64,000 nucleotides of DNA, from assembly GCA_034387635.1 (NCBI GenBank), contig JAOANU010000009.1, positions 310,001 through 374,000 on the forward strand, given 5' to 3'. Position 1 is the first letter of the stretch; each line of letters begins with the position of its first letter. Positions 49,408-61,209 of this stretch are shown here, one piece after another. Both the position numbers and the translations under genes were made by a program. Origin of the DNA: Rhodosporidiobolus odoratus. Lineage: Eukaryota; Basidiomycota; Microbotryomycetes; Sporidiobolales; Sporidiobolaceae. The notes under the pieces were generated by a model. It was not told where the DNA came from and made no database searches. It saw only the letters and a list, made by a program, of their open reading frames with translations.

Positions 49408-50088
49408 CAGGAGGGGTCGGGGTCTGCCATCGGAGTGTCCAGACGTAAGCGAGAGAGGAGGACAGAGGGAAGAAGGGAGGGAGAGGTGGAAACCGAGGAG
49501 AGGGGAGTGAGAAGGTCACGGAGTTACCGGAGACAGGAGGTCAAACTAGTCTATAAAGCAAGAAGCGACAGGGTTTTCTCTCTCTCCTTCCTTCTCTCCA
49601 CTGCACCTCTTACCTCTGGCTCACCTGTCAAAGGGAGTCAGAGTTCTCCTGTAAGTTCCCCGTCCTGCTCCTTCCTTCCCTCCCTCTTCATGCCTCTCAT
49701 GAACTGACCTGACTCCTGTCTCTGTAGTGTCATCCCTGGGTGCAGTCATCTCCCCCCTCTCTCCATCGTGCTCGAGGTCACTGTTACACCTGTGAGTCAT
49801 ACCTTTCCTCCGTGCCATTGGGTTCCGATGCTGACCTCTGATGATCTGCTGCAGTCTGCACGTTGCGATCCGCCTCGACCCTCCTCTTCTTCAACCTGCC
49901 TGTTCTCTGTAAGTCCTGCCTATTTCTCTGTAACAGTGATGGGTAGTGGCTGAATTGTTCACTTTGCAGAATCAGAGGACGGGTCATTTCCCAAATCAAT
50001 CTCTGGAGGAAACACCAGAGCGAGGATGTCTCCCACCCTGTAGGTTCAGGAAAGCGTGTAGACTCCTAGCATGAAATGCCTAAGCTGC
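49408..50088 (+). other. Region with a chain of well-formed introns but no clear protein
   Basis: Three consecutive GT-AG introns with good donors and acceptors lie on the plus strand: 49651-49727, 49792-49854 and 49909-49969. They leave exons of 64 and 54 nt between them. One joined frame reads protein-like near the end (LIRGRVISQINLWRKHQ, stop near 50,070) but matches no family. It could be the 3' part of a spliced gene whose start is the Crinkler-like block, a spliced noncoding RNA, or a decayed gene. Confidence 0.4.
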
Positions 50089-51056
50089 TTAAATGTCTGG
50101 TTTCTTGCCCGTCCGCATGTATACCTGAACCTCCTTCGCCGTCCAGCTCCTAGCCGTTTGTGCTGGTTTCGGTAAATCCTGCATCTCTTGGTCCCCCTTA
50201 CCTTCCCCTTCCCCTCCCCCGTCCTGTTCTTCGTTCTCCTCATCCAAATCGACCCTAGCTTTCCAATCCCACTCCTCATTCTCACTGTTGAACTCTTTCA
50301 ACGCCGTGATTCGATCGTACGCCGTGGTGACGAGATTTGCGTGGGCCGAGAGGGCGTCCAAGAAGGCCGCGGGATCGGGGGTAGGATTTGAGGTCGAGGG
50401 GGTTGAGGAGTTGACGGCGGAGGAAAAGGGAGAGGGCAGGGTGGTGGTTAGGGTTGTTTGCGAGGTCTCGACTTCGGGAGTCTGCGGGCGCGCGTGAGGG
50501 AGTGAGGTTTGAGTGGTCGTCCCATAGCGAAATGTTGAGAGGAGGGAGGGAGGGCCAGACGAACCTGTTTTGTCCTGAGCAGCATGCCGACGAGCCAATC
50601 TTTTCCCTCGTCGACTGGTACTGCCGGAACGACGCTGACAGCTTCCCATTGTTCCCTCTTGAGATCTCTGTCTTTGTCCTTCCTCTTGCGTCTGTGACCG
50701 AGTGGACCTTGTTCCCTGTCCCTCTCACCCTCTTTTTCCTTGTCGGCTTGAGAGCTCAACAAGCCCTGTACGGCGGTCAAATGGGACAAGAGCAAGTTGT
50801 ACCTGGCGACCAAGTCTTGAAAGGGGAGTAGACCGGGAGTTAATGAAGTGGGAGTTGGGGTAGAGAAGGAGAGGTAGGAGAGTTGAGAGTGGAGGACGGT
50901 GAGGGCGTCTATGAGTTTTACGAGACGGAGTCGGAGGGGGTCCAGGTCAGGTAGAGGGTGGTTTGAAGGGGTTTCGAGGGATCTGCTTGGGTGGGAAGGG
51001 ACAGAAGCAGGGGTTTGTTGACGAGAGGCGGAGAGCGAGGCGAGGGCGGATTGCAT
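50089..51056 (-). CDS. MED8: Mediator complex subunit 8
   Basis: Two exons, 50565-51056 and 50089-50481, with an 83-nt intron, give 294 codons plus stop. It begins MQSALASLSASRQQTPASVP. The Med8 head-module pattern is visible: LRLRLVKLIDALTVLHSQLSYL (first helix), PFQDLVARYNLLLSHLTAVQ (second helix), and after a charged linker DWLVGMLLRTKQTPEVE, the highly conserved 'LLRTK..PEVE' motif built across the intron. The C-terminal helix includes FLDALSAHANLVTTAYDRI, and the end is RTGKKPDI. It acts in the nucleus within the Mediator head, contacting TBP and RNA polymerase II. Long Ser/Thr/Pro and Asp/Glu inserts are typical of basidiomycetes. Confidence 0.88.
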
Positions 51057-51680
51057 CGCAGAGCGTTGGATGAACTGGCGTGCAGGGGACAGTCAGGGTT
51101 GGACTGGCTCGTGGCTGTATCGCTAGGGTTGACTGTAGCGGTGTGAGCGAGATCAACGAGTGGGGAGCAATTCAAGTTGACCTGGCTTTTGACAGTGTCC
51201 GGCTCTCCTCGAACAACTCAAGAACCCTTGTCATCACCTAGACTCGCCTGACAAGCTCACTTGAAACTCATCCGGATGCTGTCGTCTGCCCTCGAGCCGT
51301 GGTCACTCCTCTCGACTTCCTCCGTCGCGTAAATCTCAGCCGCGTCTCTCTCGTCACCTCAGTCTCGCCCAGCGTTCCATTCGCCCCACAGATACGACTA
51401 GGACCCAAGTGACACGTCGAGGAGCCCCGCATATCGCCCGGGTGACGGTCACCTCTCGTCAACTTCGCTCGTTTTCACCCGGTTGCCAAGTCGCGACAAT
51501 CAAGGTGCATTCCGTCTCTCCTCCAGGTCTGACGAATGTACGCTGATAGCTTCGGAACAGACGTACCAAATCCGAGTAGAACTCGCCTGCGATCTTTCTT
51601 CCTCCCATTCGCTCTTTCTCCTCTACGGTCCCTTGATCCCACGGGCATACCCTCCTCTGCGACACTCATCAGTCGCAAAC
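51057..51680. other. Divergent intergenic region (MED8 / Artemis-like)
   Basis: About 620 bp. On the minus strand a further in-frame upstream exon for MED8 cannot be excluded, because acceptor-like sequence lies just before its ATG. Otherwise no feature is visible. Confidence 0.45.
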
Positions 51681-54600
51681 ATGGCAACTCATCATGGCTT
51701 TATCAAAGAGTTCCCCTTTATCCGCATCGACGCCTTTGATGGCGATCCAGCCCTCGTCAATCCCTATACGGGTTTGGCCCCTCATTTCTACCTCCTCACC
51801 CACGCCCACACGGATCACATCGTCGGTCCGTCACAGCCATTTCCCCTCTTGCTCGCTCCAAGTTCAGGCTGGAGCTCAGAATTGACCATTTGCGCCGAGC
51901 AAAGACAGGTCTCGACTCTCCCCATTTCTCCGGTCAAATCTACGCCACCCCTCTCACGAAACAGCTTATCCTCGAAACCATGACTGCGGCAGATCGAGTT
52001 CGGTACGAGGAACTCGGGAGACACATTCGCAAGAATCGAAAGTTTGCTAATTTGACGAGGTGCAGGAGTGCGGTTAGTGGAGGGAGGGGGAGGGGGATAG
52101 ATCGGATTGTGCGTTTCGTTATGGTCTATCATGCCCATCCTGTCTCTCGTCGTTCTGCACAAGGCAATTCGCGATGCGACAGTAGATGCTTCGTTGAACG
52201 AGACGAACGACTAGCTTACTTCCCTTTCTTGCCCTGCATTCCGCAGAAAGAAATCCCTCTCAACACCCCAACCCTCATCTCAGGTCCAGATGGCACCTCT
52301 GTGACCGTCACCGCCCTCGACGCAAACCACTGTCCCGGATCTTGCATGTCCGTTCACCTTCTGCCCTGCTATCCAGCCTAGGTTACTCCCGCTAGTTCCT
52401 GACCACTCGCACACTCTCTTTCTCTCCCCACGCGCTCCATCCTTCACGTCCGTAGGTTCCTCATCGAAGGTCCCTCCCCCTCCGCCGGACGACTCCCTCG
52501 AGCAATCCTTCACACCGGCGACCTCCGAGCCGAATCCTGGTGGCTCGACTCGCTGCGACATAACCCGTTGATGCAACCTTTTCTTGCGCCACCTCTTCCT
52601 CGTCCTCCTCCGACGATGACAACGACGACGAAGGGGAAGGGGAAGGGTCGAGCGACGGACGTGGAGAGTGAGAGGATTGAGTTGGAGAGAAGAGGGGCGA
52701 GGGGGAGGGGCAGGGGAAAGGTGTTGGATTGCGTTTATTTAGATACTAGTTGCGTGTTGGTTGATGAGGAATTGGTGCCCAAGGTCAGTCATTAGAGTTT
52801 CAGACCAAACCGAGACAGGCGGTTCAACCTCTTTGGACGCGACTGACTGATAGTTTGCTTGCGCAGCAAGAAGCCGTCGATGCTTTGGTCGAGCTCATAT
52901 CGCGCTATCCGCCTGACACGCGGTTCTTCTTGAACGCCTGGACGTGGGGATACGAGGTCAGGCTCTCCCGGGGTTCTCCTTTAACCTGTCAAGACGGCTA
53001 ATATCGTCCCTCTTCCCTATTCGCAGGAAATGCTCAAAGGCGTACACCAAGCCTTCGGAGAAGAGGTCTGTCCCTCCCGCCTCTTGTCTTCCCCCCTCAT
53101 CTTCACAAATTCTCGCAAGATGCCGACTGACTCGACTGAATGTGCAGATTCACCTCGACTGGTACAAACACAAGATTTACACTTCTTCCCCGTTCCGCAC
53201 CGCCGAACCTCTCCTCGCCAGCCTCGGTACCACTAGCTCGTATCCTACCCCTCCATCCCCCTCAACCTCCGCTCCTCCTCCCGAACCTTCACCCTCCCTT
53301 CACGCCCCTCCCTCCTCCTTTTCCTCGGCATCAGAATCGAAATCAAAGAAAGAAAGGAACGAACCTCCCCCTTTCGCCCCTCCAGCCCAAGCACCTCCGC
53401 TCAGGTTTCACGCCTGCGAACGTCGCTGGCGATGCGATCATGTCTGGGCGTCCGGAATCGGGTGTTATGCGTGGGAAGAGGAGTATTTACCTTGTCTTGA
53501 GGGGCCTAAGAGGTTCAAGACTTTTGGAAGTGGGGTCGGATTGAGGCGGGATGGAGGGACAGAGCAAGACGGACCAGGAGGAAAGGTGGTGTTTGTTAAT
53601 CCGTGTGAGATGACGAGGTGGAGGTGGGAGGCTTATAAGGGGGATTTGTGGGGAAGGGTCGAGGAGTATTGGGAGGAGGAGACCAACATCGGAACGAAAG
53701 GGGTGAGCAGGGACGAGGTGCACAACGGTCAGCAGGGAAAGGGGAAAGGCAAGGAGAAGGGGGGAAGGAAAAGCAGGGGGGCAAAAGGGGAGGGCAAGAA
53801 GGAGTTGCCAAAATCGCTTGTAAGTCTCACCCCCTGGACCTCGAGCTCCACACGCAGTACAAGACAGCCCCTCCGCTGAGCGTCCCGTCGCCATAAGCTG
53901 ACTGAGCCATACTCGCACATACGCACGCAGATCATCCCCTTAGCCCGTCACTCCACCCTTCCCGAACTGCAACGCCTCATCGCTCTCTTTCGCCCTCGCA
54001 CACTCTATCCCCTAACTATAGCCCCTCCGACACCTCAACATCCAGCCTACGATTACTGCGCTCTACCCTCACTCTTTGGACCTTTCCTCGACCCGGAAGG
54101 AGGCGAAACGAGGTTGAGAGCTGAGGCTCAGGCGCACAAGAAGGGAGTTTTGGAGAACCTTGAGAGGCGGAGGAGGGGGAAAGGGAGGGTTCTGGATAGT
54201 TCGCCTGAGGAGGTCGAGGGAGGAGATGGAGATGGAGGATTGGTCGCATCGGATTGGGTGAAGGAGATGGAAAAGAGGAAGATGAATGTTGAAGGAGGGT
54301 GGGAGGCTTTTAGGGAGGTTGAGGAGTGGTGTGTTAAGTTGGAGAAGGGGGAGAAGAAGCGGGGAGAAGCGGAGAGAAAGAAGAAGAGAGGACAGGAGGA
54401 GGTGGATAGGGATGAGGTGCTGGTACTGGTGCTGGATACCGATGGGGAGGAGGAAGCAGAGGAGGAAGCGGGGACAGAAGACAGGAGGACAAGGCAGATG
54501 CAACTCGATGAAGAGAACGCGCCGCCCACAACCACGTCCAGCTTACCCGTTCGTAGGCAATCGACTCGCGACTACAACCTCTCCCGCCGTGAAGCCGAAT

Positions 54601-55508
54601 TTGGCCGTCGTCCCTCTCCCTTCCTCGACGCTGCCACCTCAACTGCCCTACTCCCCGCTGCCTCTATCGACTCGCAGACCCCAAGCCCAAGCCCACCGCT
54701 TCGTTCCGTCCTGTCACGTCGAGATCGCACTCCTGAACCGACGACTGTTCCAGCTACCATACAGGCGACAACGACGTCTATCGGTCAGCCATTGCGCAAG
54801 TCAGTCACCTGGGCCGCTTCTCCTTCTCCGCGACAGAGTACTTCCTCAACCTCGAAACGACCTTTTGCACCGACAGGGCTGTCGAGCCCCGAGCTCGGCG
54901 TGTCGGAGGAGCACATGCCAAAGAAGAAGCGGCCAGGACTAGCTCACAATCTCCAAGACCTCTTCTCTTCCTCATCAAACGCAGCCTCTCCCAACCTGAG
55001 CCACCTCCGATCTGCTTCTACAACTTCAACTACCTCCACCGCTTCAGCGCCGACCGCCAACGCGATTGTTCCTACACCTATGTCTCCACCTCAACCTCTC
55101 CAACCAATCCCAATCCCAACCTCCTCCTCCCTCTCCGGCCCTCCTCCTCCTCCTCCTCCTGTCCAGCCTATCCCACCCACAAAAAAACCTCTCATCACCG
55201 CCCGACCCTCTGCCGCTTCTCGCCCTCGTCGTCGAGCTATCACCGCCGCTTTGAAACGAAGTATCAGAGGGGAAGTGATGAAGGATGGAGGGGTTAGGCC
55301 GTTTGAGGAGGGGGATGAGAGGCTGGGGGGCAGGAGAGCCCTTCCGCCAATGAAGATCGATGCTAAGGGGAAAGGAAGGGAAGAGGGAAGGGTATTGAGG
55401 GAGGTACAGGAGGAGGGAACGGCAGTCGGAGCTGGGGTGGAGACGACCGCGTGGACTTCGCCCAGCTCGTTTCGCACAGTCGGGGCTAGCGTGAGCGTCA
55501 GTCCTTGA
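51681..55508 (+). CDS. Artemis/SNM1-type metallo-beta-lactamase nuclease
   Basis: Starts MATHHGFIKEFPFIRIDAFDGD; the 'FPFIRIDAFD' opening matches the 'pxIsIDrFd' start of Artemis (DCLRE1C) rather than Pso2. The HxHxDH metal site is LLTHAHTDHIVG, with the last glycine and LDSPHFSGQIYATPLT joined across an intron. Further beta-lactamase/beta-CASP marks: TVTALDANHCPGSCMFLIEG, ILHTGDLRAE, VLDCVYLDTSC, DTRFFLNAWTWGYEEMLKGV and IHLDWYKHKIY. A second acidic/histidine region is IIPLARHSTLPEL (beta-CASP 'xHSS' motif in RHST form). The last ~450 residues are disordered, rich in Ser, Pro, Glu and Lys, with a PPPPPPP run. The family opens hairpins and trims ends in nuclear DNA repair. The long Pro/Ser linker inside the beta-CASP domain (near 53,240-53,400) is unusual. 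Confidence 0.9.
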
Positions 55509-55863
55509 TCGCGCTTGTTCTGCTTATCCCTTTGCTTATTTTCGGGAGCTCTCTCGGGGGGGGGCGGGGGGCGGGGGGGCTTACTATTCGTTGTCGTGGT
55601 TGTTGTCGCGAAATGAAACGCATCTGGTTCATGCTATGTAAGGACGAGGTCTGGCCGAAACGATGACGAAGAGATGCTACAAAAACAAGAGCGGAAGGAG
55701 GAAGAAGAGGACCCTTACGTAAGGAGAGAATACTACTACAAGCAGGAAGAAAGTATAGAAGGAAAGGTCAAACAGGAGGGAAAATGCAATACTAGGTCCG
55801 TAGGTCTAGTTCAAGTCAACTGGCCCTCTCCACTCTGGTCGCCACGCCCATCAAAGTTTGCCC
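55509..55863. other. Intergenic between convergent genes, with G-rich block
   Basis: About 350 bp between the stops of the Artemis-like gene and the convergent unknown gene. It holds the G-run at 55556-55579 and otherwise no recognisable feature. Confidence 0.5.
55556..55579 (+). repeat. G-run block with G-quadruplex potential
   Basis: Twenty-two of 24 bases are G, as runs of 9, 6 and 7 separated by single C. This can supply four or more G3 tracts on the plus strand, 47 bp past the Artemis-like stop codon. Confidence 0.8.
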
Positions 55864-58431
55864 TCAATCCCACAACAACGTGACGTCAAAAGGCCTCATA
55901 ACCAATCCCCCTCGCTTAGGTCGATGCGTCGCAATGCTTCGCCCGATCGCCTCCCTCCTCTGAGCCTCCTCATACTCCTCGTCCGTTCCTTCTTCTTCCT
56001 CCTCTTCTTCCGTCAACGCCGACCCATCACTATCCCCGGCGGCCGAAATCTTCTCACGCTTCTGCTTCTTCTTCTTAGGAATCCACCAAGGACATTCAAG
56101 AATAGCAGGTAGGGCTGGTTCTCGCCTACTCTGAGGCAGCTGGCCTCGCTGAGGAGGGACCCATTTTTGGAAAGAGAGATTGACATTGGGGACGGATCGG
56201 GCGAGCGGTGCAGCGAAGGAGGACTGAGAAGATTGGCGAGCTAGGTCGGGCGCTGAGGGGGTTCCGGTTTTGCTGCGACTTCCGCTGGAGGAGGGGGCAG
56301 AGGGAGTGGCGGATCGTGAAGCAGCGCGAGAGGAAGAACCGTCGGTGGGATGGAGGCGAGAGCGAGGTTTGCGAGCGGGTTTGGTAGAGGAAGATTCGGC
56401 GACAGAGGTGCGTTTGCGGGAAGTGGACGCGGTGGAGGTTTCCGACTCGGCTTTGAGAAGGTAGAGGAGCGTCAACTCGGGCTTTGGAGGTGGGAGCAGA
56501 ATGAGCGAGCTTTACCGGGTGATGCTTCCCGCTTGAGACTCTTTTTCCCAGTTTGAGAAGGCCGTTTTTTCTTGGGTTCGCTGAAGATCGAGTTGATGCA
56601 TGAGATGAGCTCCTCTGCCTCACGGTTAGTAATCGAAGGAGTACGCACGGCTTTTTCGCACCCTTCCAGTCTTCCTCAATCTCCTGCCTCCACCTCAACC
56701 ACTCACTCTTTTCTTCATCCTCAACATGCTCATCTCCCCCTTTCGTGATCATCCGCAAAACGGTCACATCCTTCAACAATGTCTCGAGCTGTTTCCCCGT
56801 CGCTCGCGGACATTCCCGTTTGACCGTCACTTCCGGTTCAACTTCATCCAGCATTTTGCCGAGCGAACCGGGTGTCATCGCTAGGGCGAACATGGCGAGT
56901 TTGCGAGTCGTGACGGGATAGGTAGGGAAGGAGAGGAGGGCGCTGATGTGAGTGTATATGGTGGCTGTATTGAAGAGACTTTCGACTCGGGCGGCGAAAG
57001 CGGGAGAATTGGCGGTGGCCTGGAATCGCTCGCCAGCGACGTCAAAGGCGATGGGGTCTGCGGTACAGCATATAAGCTTCCTGAAGATAGCCGACGGGAA
57101 GAAGGCAAACTTACCACTAGGCTCCGCTTGCATGTCCTTCAGCAAGACTGGTAATTTGCCCCTCAAAGAGCGCAATGTCTGCTCACACGGAGGTTCCACC
57201 GGCGGTGCCGCTACACAAGTACCAGAGTTAGTGCATAGAACGAGAAGTATGACATGGGTACGCTTACGAGGAGAAAAGCGATTTCGAGTGAGAGCAGGGA
57301 AGTGAGGCGGCGAATTTGGCGGGACATTGGTAAGAAGGGGACGAGCGGTGACATCGCGTATCAGGGGCGGAGGCGAGGTTCTGTCGGGTGAGGTTGGCGC
57401 TTCATGTCGACGTAAAGGTGAAAGACTGTGGCAAGAAGGCTCAGATATGGCGACAAAGCGAATGAAAACGACGGGACTAACTCTTTCCCAACGGACCTCA
57501 GCAGCACCCTCATCGATTCATACTCGCCGACCTCCCTGACGAAGGATTTGATATCAGGCCACAAGTGCCGTGTCGCCGTCCCAGCCAACTTCATAGCCTC
57601 CACCGCTCGTTCAACCTTTTCCGGGTGAACCTGGAAAGGCCGCGCTAAACTTCGTAACGGCGCAGAGATGGGTAGTTCGACGTGAGCGGCCAATACGACG
57701 GCGACTTTGTCTGCCTCGATGGGGAAGACGGGAATGCCGAGCCCTCGACAGAAGGAAGAGTACAAGACCCAGGAAGACCATAGCTCGCTTCGGTCGGCCG
57801 AGGGGTACGTGTTGAAGAGCGCGGTGAGAGATTTGCTGGACTGGACGTTGGACTCGGCCGCATGTGAGACTGCCGAGGATCGTACAGGTGAGCAGAGCTG
57901 TCGGGAAAAGAAAGAGGAAAAGACGCTGAGGAGAGGGAAAGGTTAACTGACATCGGTCGACTACCTCGCGCATCGCCTGCAGGACTTGCTGAATGCTGTC
58001 GATCGACGAGCTGTAGAGTATGCAGTTGCTCGCAGGCTGGCCGTTCGAGAGACGCCGGGGGGGTTCAAAGGTCGGTGGACGCGGCGCATGTGGTGGAGGT
58101 GCGAAGCCGGAAGGTCTGTAGTTCACAAGGGTCAGCTACACGTACGTCCTGAGGGGTATACAGCTTGAACGCACCTTGCGAACGCTGACGGATCGCCTCT
58201 CACAACTCCGTCCCTGCCGCCCTTCGGAGGGCCGTAGAAGCTGTCGGTTCGGACGAGAGGGGTCTGGTCATCAATTAGACTGGACAAATGCATGTCTTGG
58301 GTCGGCTGGTAGTGTTGCGCAACAGCGGAAACTTGAGAAGGCTCGAGGAGAGCGATGGCAGGAGGGGCGGTGACGGAGGGGGCCGTGCGAGACGATGAGC
58401 TGGCACGACTCAACGGAGGTGCGAAAGCCAT
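55864..58431 (-). CDS. Unknown multi-exon basic protein
   Basis: Starts MAFAPPLSRASSSSRTAPSV (exon 58175-58431). Spliced order: a Pro-rich leader; YSSSIDSIQQVLQAMRE; then SLTALFNTYPSADRSELWSSW and VLYSSFCRGLGIPVFPIEADK, a helical region of about 110 residues. Later come EQTLRSLRGKLPVLLKDMQA and PAFAARVESLFNTATIYTHI. A basic exon follows (EPKKKRPSQTGKKSLKREAS), then a Ser/Arg-rich tail with a polyglutamate run, ending RPFDVTLLWD. Its 'WxxY..FC...gi..FPi...kva' pattern is faintly like the N-terminal SAM-like domain of tyrosine recombinases, but no catalytic domain follows. Lys/Arg patches suggest a nuclear protein. Function unknown. One exon has a decayed copy at 59953-60018. Confidence 0.65.
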
Positions 58432-61209
58432 CTTCTGCGACCAGGGAGAATGGGGAAATGACGGTGAGTGTGAGAGAGTGGAAAGTTGACGGTCGGCAGC
58501 GAACGCGGCGCGATGAGCCGATGACACTCGCGCACTTGAGCAGGACAGGCGCAGTACGACTTGCGAGTAGTCTGGTGGGTGTACCCAAGCGATATACAAC
58601 TCGCGCGACCTGCAGAAGCGCTTGTCGTCGAGTGTCTCTCGCTTTCTCCAGTGACCTTCTCACCGACGAGACAACAACATTTTCTACCATCGACAGACTG
58701 TCCGACCGCCTTCCTTGCTCCTTGATGCGCCATTACTCAGTACTACATATCAGCGTCGGACCGGCACATTCTCGGACATACGAAACGTGCGCCGACGCAA
58801 TCCCCAGATGGAGAAAAAGTCATTTCAAGGCGGCAAAGGCCGCGAGGCCTGGCCACCACGGGGCGTACGAGAGGTCATCCCGCATAGGATGTACAAGGAA
58901 GCGCTGTGCAAGGACGGCGCCGGACCCGTGGCGTACGGAGTTCAAGCGAAGAGGACAAGAGCCAACGACGTGACTGCGATACCCCGTAGCGACCCTAACG
59001 TCGTCTGCGCAGCGTTCCCTGCTCAACATCCACAAACTGCTTAACAGCAGGCCGCGAGGTACGGCAACGATGAGCAAGTACCCAAGTTGCCGTAGGCGAC
59101 CGATGCATCTGTAAGAGGGCAGTCCGCTCAAGTGGAGCAATATGCATCGCGCATACACCACATCGAGCCGTCCACACAAGCTGAGTATGGAGACTGGGTG
59201 CGAGACGGAGTGGTCGAATCGAACCGGATAGCGGCGCAGGCGGCAACAGATGCTGAAGCTGCTACTCAAAAAGATCAGCCGTTAGCCCGTTCGTGCTCGG
59301 TCATTACCGGCGACACCCTAATCACAAGATATAGGTAGATTAATAGTCGAGACCGCATCAGTGCTGTATTGAATCTCCGCCCGGCCGCGCTGTGAGCTAC
59401 ACGCTTGGATGGGCTGGTCAGAGCCCAGCTCAACTCCTTCTTCTGACGTCGGGCACGGGACTGGCGTAGACACGTATCTCGAGTTCTTCCAAACAGTCCG
59501 TTCGTGGCGTCGTCGTCGTAGCCGACCTGAACCTTATATCTGTCGTCCAATTTGTCGAGTCTTGCTGTACACTGTCTGCCCCACGACAGCCGGGACTGCT
59601 GGTCTTGAGTCAAAAAGTGCATCCCGGTCTGTCAGCATCTTCAGCAAGCACCGCGTAACGAGAAAGCCGCTCGACAGCGATGCGGTACGAAGATCTGGGT
59701 TTGGTAGTCATGGCGTGCCTTTGTAAAGCCGTGCGGAGGTGGGAAGGGGTCGTAGAGAGTGAGTGTCGAGCAGATCGATGCATCTTCTGTGGGAAGCCGG
59801 GCGGCGCATGGCTGGCGAGCAGGTTCGACTGTGCGAGACTACGGAAACGAGGTGCATAACCGGGAACAGGCCGCTCTGGTGGTTAAAAATTAAGCCGTGC
59901 GAGCTGTGTGATTGATCAGTATGGCCTTGTTCGTACGAGTGAGCTGATGCGCGAGCTTGCCTGACGATACTTCTCGCTTGAGAGGCTTTTTCCCAGATTG
60001 AGAAGGCCGTTTTTTTCTTGATTCTGTGTTAGTGAAGTCAGTCTTCGCACGCAGGAGCGGCGGTTACTAGATGGCACGTACAATTCTTGCCGACTCGTCG
60101 AATCCTCCTCGCCCGTTTGCCTGCACCTCCTCCCTGTGCTGACTGTGATCTTCTCCTGGTCCGCGACATGCTTGGCATAATCATGGTCAAGAGATTGCTG
60201 CCCACCTCACTGGCACGCCCCTCGAAGCGCCTGAAGCTTTTTTTCGCCGGTCCTCTTCGCCCAGGAGCAGCCTTGTCTGACCGCTGTAGGCAGTTGTCAT
60301 CCTCACTGTGTTCGACGCTCCGCCAGGCCGTTCCAGGGTGTGTTGGCATGCCCGGAGACTCGTTTCCCGCAAGGCGGGTCAATGGATGCTGTGGAAGGAG
60401 GTAGAGAGCACGACGAATACGTTCGAGCAGTTGGAAAGGCATGGCCAAGCCATGGGCGGAGAGCGGAAAGAAAAACCGCGGTCTGCCTCGATTGACTTGA
60501 CCAACCGCCGCATGGGGTGACAATGATTGCGCCTAGCGTAGAGCGAAGCTGACTCGGCCGTTGAGGCGGAAGTAGACGAGCGAGCCGGTCCAGCAGGAAA
60601 TGTGTGCGAGAGCATTGGGGCACGGGGCATCCCAGCGAGCCGTAACACCTGCGAGCAGCAATATCGTCAGCGGCGTGGCCCCCGCCGCGCACATGTACTG
60701 CTGACGAGCGCGAGAATTGCAGGAGATCCGCAGGAGATCCGAATAACGCGACGAGGCCGGGGGTAGGTGGGGGAGAGAACGCACCTAGAGGGATCATACC
60801 GAACCTCACCCATCCGGTATAGCTCAGCCGCATTGCCACTACTATCCTCTATGCTCCCCTTTCCGCAACTAGATCCGACGCCCACGCTGTGTTCGCTGAT
60901 ATCGGTCGAACGTGGTGAAGCGTGTCGGTCGAGGTTGACGGGGAGCAGTGAGGGCTTGAGCGGATGAAGTAGCTAGCGGAGGGTATATGCAGCAGTCTTT
61001 GGGCGTGTGTGAGAGCTCGGAATAGCCTTCAGAGCTGTGTCGAACCGTTGTCTAGCCCCATGAATGCGGCGGACCCTGTTTCGCAACTTCACCTTCTTCA
61101 TTCTTCCCAACACTTCCCTAGACTGCTTAACTACGCTGTTACACGAGACTAGGCAGGCCCTATCCTTCCTCTCACGCCAGCGGTACTCTCCAGGAGGCAG
61201 AACGACGAC
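58432..61209. other. Gene-poor divergent intergenic region
   Basis: About 2.8 kb with many short overlapping ORFs and no consistent splice-supported frame. It holds a decayed exon copy (59953-60018) and a 10-bp direct duplication, CAGGAGATCC, near 60,719-60,738. Nothing else recognisable. Confidence 0.45.
59953..60018 (-). pseudogene. Decayed copy of one exon of the unknown gene at 55864-58431
   Basis: The roughly 65-bp stretch matches 56509-56575 at most positions, including CTTTTTCCCAG followed by TTGAGAAGGCCG on the plus strand (one mismatch at the join). It encodes the KKRPSQxGKK segment on the minus strand. The copy has one extra base in the homopolymer (seven T instead of six), shifting the frame. 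No neighbouring exons of the parent are seen beside it. Confidence 0.7.

Noticed and set aside
59890..60442. A possible two-exon minus-strand gene using the duplicated KKRPSQSGKK segment as its second exon
   Set aside because: Joining the best donor to the acceptor creates an immediate TAA, and the copy carries a frameshifting extra base; it is better explained as a decayed fragment.
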